From: Thiotrichaceae bacterium
GTDB lineage: Bacteria; Pseudomonadota; Gammaproteobacteria; Beggiatoales; Beggiatoaceae
NCBI GenBank assembly: GCA_029939505.1
Contig: JAOZSV010000014.1
Location: forward strand, 1 to 38,948
DNA length: 38,948 nucleotides
Direction of reading: 5' to 3'
Shown here in pieces: positions 8,213 to 16,018 of this stretch. The position numbers and the translations under genes were made by a program. The notes under the pieces are model-generated. The model ran no database searches. It was not told the DNA's origin and saw only the letters and a list, made by a program, of their open reading frames with translations. Position 1 is the stretch's first letter. The number at the start of each line of letters is the position of its first letter.

Positions 8213-9124
8213 TCATCGACTTCGCATCACAACAGTCACTTTATCAGATAATCTGTGCAAAACGCTGTTTAATTCTGTTCGCACCTTATCAATTTGGACT
8301 TTTGCCTTAAATAGAAAATAAGTGCTTGATATAGAAAGATAATTCGCCTTAATTTTCAGCCCTGCTAAAGCGTCATGGATGAGAAAATCTTGAACAGATT
8401 CAAAAGGTTTTTTCTCTCTGTCTGCGATAAGTGCGGTAGCATCTGTTTCATTTAAGCCTTTGGCTAATGCCATTAATATAGGTAAGGGCGCAGTATTGAC
8501 ATTAATCGGAGTACGAGTGGGTAATGTACTGATATAAGGTAATAATATTTGATAATTCTTATTGTCAAATCCCGCTAATAAACGTATTTCTGTAGGGCTA
8601 CTCAATAACGTATTTGATGTACGATAGGCAGGCGTTTGACTGAGGTAAATATCATCTTCAGCCCCATTAGGGATTTTGGCTTCCATATCGCTATCTATCC
8701 AATCCACTACTACTTGAGCCAGTGCAGGGGATAATTTTAAAATACGGAGTAAATGTTCAAAAAGGATAAGGTCTTCTGGGCTGGCTTGCCCCTCTTTGAC
8801 TAGGTTATTTAAATTAAAACGGCTTTGTAAATCTTCAACTTGCCCTTGAACAGATCCGCCTGGGATAGCGAGAGGCGGCATGGGCATTGCCCACAGATCA
8901 TGAATGCTATCAGTATTGTTATTATCGCGTAGTAAAATCCGTTTAATCCAACTTTCTCCTCCTAACGCATATATATATGCTTGCTCTCCGTTGATGATAT
9001 TGGCAGTGCGATGAATATCTAATTGTTGTCGCGTCGTCATCGCTACTGCTGCAATAGTTGCTAGGGCAACAACTAATAATGCAGTGATTAAGGCAACACC
9101 TTGTTGGTTATTTGATAATTTCAT
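8213..9124 (-). CDS. gspK: Type II secretion minor pseudopilin GspK
   Basis: GspK is the largest minor pseudopilin, part of the GspI-J-K complex that caps the type II secretion pseudopilus at the inner membrane. The N-terminus shows the class III signal: a short basic leader, then QQG|VALITALLVVALATIAAVAM, cut after Gly by prepilin peptidase. GspK characteristically lacks Glu at mature position 5, and here it is Thr. Further family features are the NLVKEG segment, VVDWIDSD and NINVNTAPLPILMAL (helix-hairpin-helix-like) in the C-terminal half. At 303 residues it is slightly short for the family. AGGC/GAGG lies 7-8 bases upstream of the ATG. No other gsp gene is present in the window, so it stands apart from its usual operon. 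The 3' end runs to within about 15 bp of a repeat. Confidence 0.9.
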   Translation of the reverse strand: MKLSNNQQGVALITALLVVALATIAAVAMTTRQQLDIHRTANIINGEQAYIYALGGESWIKRILLRDNNNTDSIHDLWAMPMPPLAIPGGSVQGQVEDLQSRFNLNNLVKEGQASPEDLILFEHLLRILKLSPALAQVVVDWIDSDMEAKIPNGAEDDIYLSQTPAYRTSNTLLSSPTEIRLLAGFDNKNYQILLPYISTLPTRTPINVNTAPLPILMALAKGLNETDATALIADREKKPFESVQDFLIHDALAGLKIKANYLSISSTYFLFKAKVQIDKVRTELNSVLHRLSDKVTVVMRSR

Positions 9125-9157
9125 AAAAGCCTCAATTGATTTTTTTTAACAAAATCC

Positions 9158-9185
9158 ATTATACTTAAATTTCAATTTTCAATAA
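9158..9185 (-). promoter_or_regulatory. Possible sigma-70 promoter of gspK
   Basis: On the minus strand a perfect -10 box TATAAT (complement of 9158-9163) lies 34-39 bases upstream of the gspK start. TTATTG (complement of 9180-9185) sits 16 bases further upstream as a weak -35. The region is AT-rich, so chance occurrence is possible. Confidence 0.4.
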
Positions 9186-9227
9186 ACATAACTTATTTTG
9201 TAACTCATCAGGTACTATCCAATATGA

Positions 9228-9415
9228 AGTACAACGGATTAGGGAATAAAACGGATGGATTCAAGGTGAAAGTTTCGGAGACACTGCTTTTTTTAAGTCC
9301 TCCTCCTCTGATTATCAATTCGTTATATTCTAAAATCCATTCGAGGCTAAAGTTTTTTCTTTAAAACAACTTTAGCCTCGAATGTACTTACGTTTCCCTT
9401 AATCCGTTTAATCCT
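9228..9415. repeat. Family B element interrupted by a family A palindrome
   Basis: The left arm AGTACAACGGATTAGGGAATAAAACGG begins at 9228 and a degenerate right arm TTAATCCGTTTAATCC ends near 9415. Within it, at 9340-9382, lies TTCGAGGCTAAAG ... CTTTAGCCTCGAA, a family A unit with one mismatch in the A-run. This fills most of the gap before ccmD. Confidence 0.7.
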
Positions 9416-9427
9416 GTTCAAAAAGCG

Positions 9428-9607
9428 ATGAAAGAATTTTTTTATATGGGCGGTTACGCCTTTTACATTTGGACGAGCTATGGTCTAACCCTGATCGTTC
9501 TTCTTGCTAATATCATCATTCCTTTTAATCAAGAGCGTACACTATTGCGTACATTGGCTCGTAAATTACGGAGAAAAGAACGTGATCACTATAAATCAAA
9601 AGCATAA
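9428..9607 (+). CDS. ccmD: Heme exporter protein CcmD
   Basis: CcmD is a small single-span inner-membrane protein of the system I cytochrome c maturation pathway, which helps release holo-CcmE from the CcmABC complex. The 59-residue frame has the family signature MGGYAFYIWTSYGLTLIVLL, one membrane helix (about residues 17-33), and a basic cytoplasmic tail (RTLLRTLARKLRRKER). The gene is easily missed because of its size. Its end overlaps the GTG start of ccmE by 26 bp. ccmABC is not upstream; repeats and gspK are there instead. Confidence 0.92.
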   Translation: MKEFFYMGGYAFYIWTSYGLTLIVLLANIIIPFNQERTLLRTLARKLRRKERDHYKSKA

Positions 9608-10055
9608 AAAACGTCTGGCTATTGTGTTATTGATGGTTGTCGGTATTGGTCTCGCTGTCACGTTAGCTGTTATTGCTTTTAATGAAAACATGCTCTATTT
9701 TTTCAGCCCAACTCAAGTGATGGCGGGTGAGGCTCCGATGGATAGGGTGATTCGTGTTGGTGGTATGGTGACTAAAGGGAGTGTAGAACGCGCTTCTGAT
9801 AGTCTTCATGTGAAATTTAGCGTCACTGATTACGCGCATACGATACCTGTGGAATATATTGGCATATTGCCTGATTTATTTCGTGAAGGGCAGGGCATTG
9901 TGGCGATAGGGCAGATGCAAGAAGGAAATACGTTTTTAGCAGATGAGGTGTTAGCTAAACACGATGAAAATTATATGCCACCTGAAGTGGCTGATGCGTT
10001 AAAAAAGGCTGAAGAAACGAGTACAACAAGTACAACGAGTACAACGAATGAATAA
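9582..10055 (+). CDS. ccmE: Periplasmic heme chaperone CcmE
   Basis: CcmE binds heme covalently in the periplasm and hands it to CcmF. The GTG start at 9582 is chosen because GGAG (9570-9573) lies 8 bases before it and the protein then begins with a short basic stretch and one membrane anchor (about residues 11-31). An open frame reaches back to 9504, but it lies within ccmD. The OB-fold core has RVGGMVTKGSV and the heme-binding His in LAKHDENYMPPEV, with the conserved HxxxY spacing. The C-terminal tail (EETSTTSTTSTTNE) is encoded by three direct copies of AGTACAAC(A/G), the same word that opens family B repeats. The stop overlaps the ccmF start by 8 bp. Confidence 0.95.
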   Translation: MITINQKHKKRLAIVLLMVVGIGLAVTLAVIAFNENMLYFFSPTQVMAGEAPMDRVIRVGGMVTKGSVERASDSLHVKFSVTDYAHTIPVEYIGILPDLFREGQGIVAIGQMQEGNTFLADEVLAKHDENYMPPEVADALKKAEETSTTSTTSTTNE

Positions 10056-12012
10056 TATGATTCCTGAAATTGGACATTTTGCTTTAATTTTAGCCATGAG
10101 TTTGGCTTTGATACAAACGGTATTCCCGCTGATTGGTGCAGCGCGTGGTATTCCTAACTGGATGGCGGTTGCACGTCCTGCTGCGGTAGGGCAATTATTT
10201 TTTATGAGTATCGCTTATGCCTGTTTGACTTATGCTTTTGTGAATAATGACTTTTCCGTACTTTATGTTGCGGGTCATTCCAATAGTACATTGCCCCTTG
10301 TCTATCGCGTCGTGAGTGTTTGGGGTGGACATGAAGGCTCTATGCTTTTGTGGACTATCATGTTAAGTCTTTGGACTGTCGCTGTGGTTATCTTTAGTCA
10401 TAACCTACCAAAAGTGACTGCAACGCGAGTGATCGCTGTGATGGGTTTTATCACAGTTGGCTTTTTGCTCTTTATGCTCCTGACTTCTAACCCATTTAGT
10501 CGATTTGATACTCTTTCTCAGATTCCCGCAGATGGACGTGATCTTAATCCTCTATTGCAAGACCCTGGCTTAATATTTCATCCGCCACTGTTATACATGG
10601 GCTATGTGGGATTTTCTGTGGCTTTTAGTTTTGCCATTGCTGCCCTGTTAGGCGGAAATATGGATAGTGCGTGGGCGCGGTGGTCAAGGCCCTGGACATT
10701 GATTGCTTGGATATTCTTAACTGCGGGTATTGTCTTAGGGAGTTGGTGGTCATATTATGAACTGGGCTGGGGTGGCTGGTGGTTTTGGGACCCTGTTGAA
10801 AATGCCTCATTTGCGCCCTGGCTTATTGGCACTGCTTTGATTCACTCCCTCGCCGTCACTGAAAAACGGGGGGCATTTAAAAACTGGACAGTGCTATTGG
10901 CTATCATCGCCTTTTCACTGAGCCTATTGGGAACTTTCTTAGTCCGTTCTGGTGTTTTAACTTCGGTACATGCCTTCGCGACTGATCCAGAACGCGGGAT
11001 TTTTATCCTGATGTTTTTTGGGATAGTGGTCACTATATCCTTGTTACTCTACGCCTGGCGTGCGCCAACAGTGGGCAAAGGGGGACATTTTGAGGTCTTC
11101 TCAAAAGAAACTTTCTTATTGACCAATAATATACTATTAGTTGTCGCCTGTGGCGCAGTATTATTAGGCACTTTATATCCACTTTTTTTAGATGCCTTAA
11201 ATCTGGGTAAAATTTCGGTAGGCCCTCCCTACTTTTCCGTTGTCTTCTTTTGGATTGTCGCACCACTCATGTTTTTAATCGGCGTTGGAGTGAACATCCG
11301 TTGGAAAGCGGATCAAGCCAAAGCTTTATTTATCCGTTTACGCTATACGCTGCTTATTAGCATTGCATTAGGTTTGCTATTGCCTTTTTTAGTGATGGGG
11401 CAAGCAGGTTTACTTGTTTCTCATGGTGTCGCAGTAGCCGTTTGGATTATATTGACGAGTTTGCAAGCGATGCGTGACCAAATGGTTGTGAAAAGCACCT
11501 CTCAGGGAGAAGCAAAGAAATTACGCAACTTATCTCTTAGTTTTTATGGGATGACGATTGCCCATATTGGCGTGGCGGTATTTGTCATTGGTGTTGTTGT
11601 GTCCAATGCCTTTAGCGTTGAAAAAGATGTGCGTATCGAACCAAACAAGCCCTTAGAAGTCGCGGGATATACCTTCATTTTTGAAGGGACAACACGTCAA
11701 GATGGCCCTAACTATAAGGCTGATAGGGGGTTCGTGAAAGTATTGAAAAATGATAAAGAAATCAAAGTGTTATATCCAGAAAAACGGCTTTATACTGTCC
11801 AAAACATGCCGATGACTGAAGCGGCGATTGACTGGGGATTTACCCGCGATATTTATGTGGCTTTAGGAGAACATTTGGGAGCGGGCGCGTGGAGTATGCG
11901 TGTTTATTATAAACCATTTATTCGTTGGATTTGGTTAGGCGGACTCTTGATGGCATTGGGCGGACTTTTGTCGGCAAGCGATAAACGTTATCGTCGTCGG
12001 ATGGCAGGTTAG
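10048..12012 (+). CDS. ccmF: Cytochrome c heme lyase subunit CcmF
   Basis: CcmF is the large polytopic inner-membrane subunit that takes heme from holo-CcmE and, with CcmH/CcmI, attaches it to apocytochrome c. The 654-residue protein is full length. It shows the tryptophan-rich WWD signature GWGGWWFWDPVENASFAPWL (about 240-259), preceded by HPPLLYMGYVG with a conserved His near 178, many membrane helices, and a periplasmic domain near the C-terminus (about 525-630). ccmG and ccmH, which normally follow, are absent; a block of repeats comes next. They must lie elsewhere if the pathway is complete. Confidence 0.97.
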   Translation: MNNMIPEIGHFALILAMSLALIQTVFPLIGAARGIPNWMAVARPAAVGQLFFMSIAYACLTYAFVNNDFSVLYVAGHSNSTLPLVYRVVSVWGGHEGSMLLWTIMLSLWTVAVVIFSHNLPKVTATRVIAVMGFITVGFLLFMLLTSNPFSRFDTLSQIPADGRDLNPLLQDPGLIFHPPLLYMGYVGFSVAFSFAIAALLGGNMDSAWARWSRPWTLIAWIFLTAGIVLGSWWSYYELGWGGWWFWDPVENASFAPWLIGTALIHSLAVTEKRGAFKNWTVLLAIIAFSLSLLGTFLVRSGVLTSVHAFATDPERGIFILMFFGIVVTISLLLYAWRAPTVGKGGHFEVFSKETFLLTNNILLVVACGAVLLGTLYPLFLDALNLGKISVGPPYFSVVFFWIVAPLMFLIGVGVNIRWKADQAKALFIRLRYTLLISIALGLLLPFLVMGQAGLLVSHGVAVAVWIILTSLQAMRDQMVVKSTSQGEAKKLRNLSLSFYGMTIAHIGVAVFVIGVVVSNAFSVEKDVRIEPNKPLEVAGYTFIFEGTTRQDGPNYKADRGFVKVLKNDKEIKVLYPEKRLYTVQNMPMTEAAIDWGFTRDIYVALGEHLGAGAWSMRVYYKPFIRWIWLGGLLMALGGLLSASDKRYRRRMAG

Positions 12013-12032
12013 TTTTTTTCTGGAGTGCGTTA

Positions 12033-12065
12033 AGAAACCAAGTTTTTTGAAAAAACTTGGTTTCT
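12033..12065. repeat. Family H-like palindrome AGAAACCAAG
   Basis: The stem AGAAACCAAGTTTTTT / AAAAAACTTGGTTTCT closes on one G and lies 20 bp after the ccmF stop. It could act as a terminator as well as being a dispersed repeat; related stems occur at 30230-30273, 34019-34046 and 36541-36582. Confidence 0.75.
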
Positions 12066-12086
12066 AAAATCAGAATTCAGAATAAT

Positions 12087-12308
12087 GAGTACAACGGATT
12101 TTAGAAAGGATTTTAAAAAACGTTCCAACGCGATGAATTTATTTTTAATCCGTTTTATTTCGTCAATCCGTTGTACTCAGAGAAAAAAACTTTAGCCTCA
12201 AAATGAGTACAACGGATTTTAGAATAAAACGGATTTTAAAAAAACGTTGTGATTAACACTATAAATTTATTATATTTAATCCGTTTTATTCTCAAATCCG
12301 TTGTACTC
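12087..12308. repeat. Two family B hairpins in tandem
   Basis: The first (12087-12178) runs from GAGTACAACGGATTTTAG to CAATCCGTTGTACTC; the second (12207-12308) runs from GAGTACAACGGATTTTAG to AAATCCGTTGTACTC. Between them lies a half family A arm (AAACTTTAGCCTC at 12189-12201). These fill the 344-bp gap between ccmF and the TolC-type gene. Confidence 0.85.
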
Positions 12309-12356
12309 AATGCGTCAGTCCTAAGACATTAAAATTGATGTAATTGATAAGATTTC

Positions 12357-13667
12357 ATGAAAAAATTAACATTCCTCTTTTTTCTAACGCTATCATCTTC
12401 TCTTCAGGCAGAGATCACACTGACAGAAGTGATTCAACACACCTTAAAAACTAACCCTGATGTTCTAATAACCATTAATAATCGCCGCGCTGCGGATCAA
12501 GAAGTTAAGCAAGCTCAAGGCGGTTATTGGCCATCAATAGAACTGACGGGGGGGTATGGACGTGAAATAAGCGATAACGTGACGACGCGCCGCGCTGGTG
12601 GAGAAATGACCTTAGCTCGTCAAGAAATAGGTATTACCCTTTCGCAAATGCTTTTTGACGGATTTAGCGTCAAACATAAAGTGGCACAGCAAAATGCTTT
12701 GCTCAACTCAGCGACGTATAAAGTCAAAAATACTATTGAAAACATAGCCTTACTGACAACAGAGCTTTACCTAGAAATACTTCGCCGCCAAGAAATTCTT
12801 AATTTGAGTAAAGATAATGTGGTTGTTCATCAAAAAACTTATGAACAAGTCCTTATGCTCGTTACTGGGGGGGCTGGACAGAAGGCTGATCTGCAACAAA
12901 GCACTAGCCGTTTGGCTTTAGCAAAATCTAATTTAGTCAATGCCCAAGGACATCTTTATAATGCCCAAGTCAATTATCAGCGTATCACAGATGAATTTCC
13001 TAATCCTGAGACATTGATTATGCCAGCACGCACACCTATTGAAGCCGCTTTACCCGCAACCATTGACATCGCAGAAGATATCGCATTGATGAATCATCCC
13101 TCTTTAAAAGTCGTCCAGACAGAATTAGAATCCGCTATTGCTGCCAATCAACACGCTCAATCGGCTTTTATGCCTCGCTTTTTTCTGGAATTAGGTACGA
13201 GCAAGAATGAAAATTTGGATGGCATAGAGGGAGATAATGACGATGTTAATGTCATGTTAAGAATGCGTTACAATCTCTATCGGGGCGGTGCTGATAAAGC
13301 GCGTAGTCAAGAAACGGCGGAGCGGATGAGTGCCGCTAAAGAAGTGATACGACGTACTCAGCGAATTGTTAAGGAAAACATTCTTCTCGCTTGGAATAAT
13401 CTTATCACTATACGTGCTCGCTTAGATTATCTGAGAACGCATTTTAGATCAACTCAAGAAGTGCTTGAATCTTATAAAGAACAATTTAAACTGGGGAGAC
13501 GTAGCTTATTGGACGTGTTAGACTCAGAGAACGAACTTTTTAACGCCCGCGCCTCGTTAGTGACCGCGCAATATACAGAAATATTAAGCATTTTTCAATT
13601 ATTGGAAAGTATGGGATTACTTCTGGATACTTTAGGAATTGAACGTCCCAAAGAAGCGCATTTATAA
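12357..13667 (+). CDS. TolC-family outer-membrane efflux protein
   Basis: This 436-residue protein is of the TolC type, which forms trimeric channels through the outer membrane for type I secretion or drug efflux. A signal peptide (1-18, ending LQA) precedes TLTEVIQHTLKTNPDV, the usual first helix. Two structural repeats follow with the GYWPSIELTGGYG and AQSAFMPRFFLELGTS strand segments, each after a long helix. The end has LGRRSLLDVLDSENELFNAR, typical of the type I secretion (TolC/LapE/AggA) subgroup. No ABC transporter or membrane-fusion partner is adjacent, so the substrate cannot be told. The next gene follows 13 bp later. Confidence 0.92.
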   Translation: MKKLTFLFFLTLSSSLQAEITLTEVIQHTLKTNPDVLITINNRRAADQEVKQAQGGYWPSIELTGGYGREISDNVTTRRAGGEMTLARQEIGITLSQMLFDGFSVKHKVAQQNALLNSATYKVKNTIENIALLTTELYLEILRRQEILNLSKDNVVVHQKTYEQVLMLVTGGAGQKADLQQSTSRLALAKSNLVNAQGHLYNAQVNYQRITDEFPNPETLIMPARTPIEAALPATIDIAEDIALMNHPSLKVVQTELESAIAANQHAQSAFMPRFFLELGTSKNENLDGIEGDNDDVNVMLRMRYNLYRGGADKARSQETAERMSAAKEVIRRTQRIVKENILLAWNNLITIRARLDYLRTHFRSTQEVLESYKEQFKLGRRSLLDVLDSENELFNARASLVTAQYTEILSIFQLLESMGLLLDTLGIERPKEAHL

Positions 13668-13680
13668 GGTCTTTATATTG

Positions 13681-15177
13681 ATGAAAAATTTACAAGAAAA
13701 TCAAGAAAATACTAAAAACCATTTAGTCCTTTTCGTTTCAGTCATTTTATGCGGTGCCATTGGCGTTTGGGGAGTGATTGCGCCTGATGCAATGACTAAT
13801 GCAGCACTTGGTATGACAGGTTTTGCATTAAAAAGTCTTGATTGGTTTTTCCTTGCTTTATGTACGGGATTTCTTATTCTCAGTATTTATATGGCATTTG
13901 GCCCTTATGGTCATATTCGTTTAGGAAAAGATGAGGACAGGCCAGAATTTTCCACAATCTCTTGGCTTGCCATGCTCTTCGCAGCAGGTATGGGGGCAGG
14001 ACTCATCTTTTGGGGCGTGGCTGAACCGATGTTTCATTACTTATCGCCTCCAGGTATGACAGGAAAAACGCCTGAAGCGGCTAGAATGGCAATGGTTATC
14101 ACCAATTTACATTGGGGATTACATGCTTGGTCGATTTATGCAGTATGTGCTTTAGTGATTGCTTATTTCGGCTTCCGTAAAGGTAGCCCATCGCTGATTT
14201 CAAGTCCAATTAAAGCAGAATTTGGATGCAAATACGGACTTTGTCATACGGCTGATGTGATTGGAGTATTAGCCGTCGTTTTTGGTTTAGCAGGTTCCTT
14301 GACAATGGGCGTTTTACAAGTGAGAGCTGGTTTAGGAGAAGTGTTTTATATTCCCGCGACCGATTCAGTCAGCCTCATGATTTTACTCTTTATGACCTTA
14401 TGCTTCTTAATTTCAGCCACGACTGGATTAGATAAGGGCATTAAAATATTGAGTAATATCAATGTCTTCATCGCGGTGGTAATATTGTTGATCATTATTT
14501 TTTTTGGTCCAACCCGCTTTATCTTGGAAATCTTTATCACTTCAATTGGTGACTACTTCAGCCAATTAATTAATATGTCCTTTAAGCTTTATCCCTATAA
14601 AGATTTGTCCGGTTGGACATCGGGCTGGACGTTGACTTATTTGATTTGGTGGTTGGCTTGGGGACCATTTGTTGGTATATTTATCGCTAGAATTAGTCGA
14701 GGCAGAACCATTCGTGAGTTCACAATCGGTGTCGTTTTATTGCCAACCCTTTTCTCTATGTTATGGTTCGCCGCTTTCGGCGGTAGTGGACTTTATATAG
14801 AAATGTTTGGTGGCGGCGGTTTCGCAGACTTTGTATTGGAAGATGTCACAAAAGCACTATTTGCCCTATTTACTTGGTTTCCCTTTCCTAAAATACTCAG
14901 TATTCTCGCATTGCTATTAATCTTTGTTTTTTTAGTCACCAGTGCTGATTCAGGCACTTTCGTGATCAGTATGATGACTTCCAATGGTGATTTGAATCCG
15001 CCTGTCCATCTCAAATTAATTTGGGGTGTCATTATAGCCCTGTTGACTGCCGGAACGCTTTTTACCGGTTCTGTCACGGTTGCTAAAGCGATGGCGATTA
15101 CAGGTGCGATTCCTTTTAGTCTTATTTTGATTCTGCAAGTGATCGCTTTTTTACGGACGATTCGTGAGGAAAGGTGA
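13681..15177 (+). CDS. BCCT-family betaine/choline/carnitine transporter
   Basis: BCCT transporters are sodium- or proton-coupled inner-membrane importers of quaternary ammonium compounds such as glycine betaine. The 498-residue protein has 12 likely membrane helices, the family segment AAGMGAGLIFWGVAEPMFHY, a tryptophan-rich stretch (WTLTYLIWWLAWGPFVGIFI) and SADSGTFVISMMTS. The frame is open from 13639, but that would overlap the preceding gene; the ATG at 13681 gives a typical N-terminus. It probably forms an operon with the TolC-type gene by spacing only. There is no long C-terminal osmosensory tail of the BetP type. The substrate is not decided by the sequence. Confidence 0.9.
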   Translation: MKNLQENQENTKNHLVLFVSVILCGAIGVWGVIAPDAMTNAALGMTGFALKSLDWFFLALCTGFLILSIYMAFGPYGHIRLGKDEDRPEFSTISWLAMLFAAGMGAGLIFWGVAEPMFHYLSPPGMTGKTPEAARMAMVITNLHWGLHAWSIYAVCALVIAYFGFRKGSPSLISSPIKAEFGCKYGLCHTADVIGVLAVVFGLAGSLTMGVLQVRAGLGEVFYIPATDSVSLMILLFMTLCFLISATTGLDKGIKILSNINVFIAVVILLIIIFFGPTRFILEIFITSIGDYFSQLINMSFKLYPYKDLSGWTSGWTLTYLIWWLAWGPFVGIFIARISRGRTIREFTIGVVLLPTLFSMLWFAAFGGSGLYIEMFGGGGFADFVLEDVTKALFALFTWFPFPKILSILALLLIFVFLVTSADSGTFVISMMTSNGDLNPPVHLKLIWGVIIALLTAGTLFTGSVTVAKAMAITGAIPFSLILILQVIAFLRTIREER

Positions 15178-15214
15178 TTCTGCTGAGTACGCTGAGTACA
15201 ACGAATTGACGAAA

Positions 15215-15259
15215 TTTCGAGGCTTACCGTTTTTTAAAGAAAAACGGTAAGCCTCGAAA
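15215..15259. repeat. Family A palindrome after the BCCT gene
   Basis: TTTCGAGGCTTACCGTTTTT pairs with AAAAACGGTAAGCCTCGAAA. The variable word is CTTACC, different from other copies but matched by GGTAAG in the other arm. Confidence 0.9.
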
Positions 15260-15372
15260 CGAATTAAAACTTAAAATCCACATCTTTCGCATTTCTTGAA
15301 CAAGCCAATTGATTGGTGCCAATTTAGGAGCGAGATGTTAAGTCAATTCAAAGTCTTCAAACCGTTTTTGAA

Positions 15373-15594
15373 CGATAACGATTGTATATAAAAAAGGATT
15401 AAAAGCCAGACATAACGAAACTCTAATCCTTTCTTATATATAATCCTTGTAGTTCTTTTAAGTTAAAAAACAAAAAAAAACCAAAATACCCAAAATACGA
15501 GCAAAAGACGTTGCCTACCTGGCTGCATCATACAAATGGTACAACGCAGAGCGTTGTAGTCGCCATCATAAAAGTACAACGCTCCGCGTTGTGG
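15373..15594. repeat. Family D inverted repeat and CAACGC hairpin
   Basis: At 15373-15454 the words ATAACGATTGTATATA and TATATAATCCTTGTAGTT flank AAAAAAGGATTAAA ... CTAATCCTTTCT. At 15538-15594 GTACAACGCAGAGCGTTGTA and GTACAACGCTCCGCGTTGT form a second inverted pair. No gene is seen in 15178-15600. Confidence 0.6.
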
Positions 15595-15599
15595 AAGGA

Positions 15600-15725
15600 T
15601 AGGGTCGGAAAATCTTTCGCTTCCCCGCCTCCGAACCGTGGGTTCTCCCACACACGGCTCTCCAGTCGATAGTTTCCTCATCGGGATTGACACGCCTTCA
15701 CATGGGCTTCAAGTAGAGTGAAAAG
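15600..15725 (-). ncRNA. Fragment of a group II intron RNA
   Basis: Read on the minus strand, the stretch contains TTGAAGCCCATGTGAAGGCG, GATGAGGAAACTATCGACTG, GAGAGCCGTGTGTGGGAGAA and CCCACGGTTCGGAGGCGGGG in this order. Bacterial group II introns carry this kind of segment (GAGCCGTGTGCGG...CCGCACGGTTCGGAGGG) just before the intron-encoded reverse transcriptase. No reverse transcriptase and no domain V hairpin were found next to it, so only a short internal part remains. Confidence 0.65.
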
Positions 15726-15785
15726 TCCACGCTTAGCGAAGAAGATATTAGGCCCAATGGCACTTAGTGTCCATCCGGGCTTTAA

Positions 15786-15855
15786 AAATCCCAAAGCTGA
15801 AGCGTTGAACTCCAAACAACGGGCCTCTTGGAGTCCAAAGTTTTCGCTTTAGAAG
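15786..15855. repeat. Family E units
   Basis: CCAAAGCTGAAGCGTTGAACTCC and the opposite TTGGAGTCCAAAGTTTTCGC form a loose inverted pair around AACAACGGGCC. Matching outer words TAGTGTCCATCCGG (15767-15780) and CCGGATGGACACTA flank them. 15856-16018 has no recognisable feature except GTTCCCAACCTTTGGTCGTTGGGA (15959-15982), a small hairpin. Confidence 0.65.
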
Positions 15856-16018
15856 TGTTTCCGGATGGACACTACTTAAGAAATTTTTCAAACAATTAAT
15901 AGACTTGTCCCGAAATAATGGATTATAAGATATTGATTAATAAAATATTTTATCTCGTTCCCAACCTTTGGTCGTTGGGAATACGTGAAGGAATTAGAAT
16001 TAGGGAGATTTTGAATAA

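Noticed and set aside
7981-8321. Plus-strand open frames near 8006-8321
   Set aside because: They read through palindromic repeats and the antisense of gspK.
9504-9581. Longer N-terminus for CcmE
   Set aside because: It overlaps ccmD deeply and has no ribosome site; the GTG at 9582 has GGAG at a proper distance.
15463-15693. Minus-strand open frame of 76 codons
   Set aside because: It is a reading of the group II intron fragment and nearby hairpins; no protein-like pattern.
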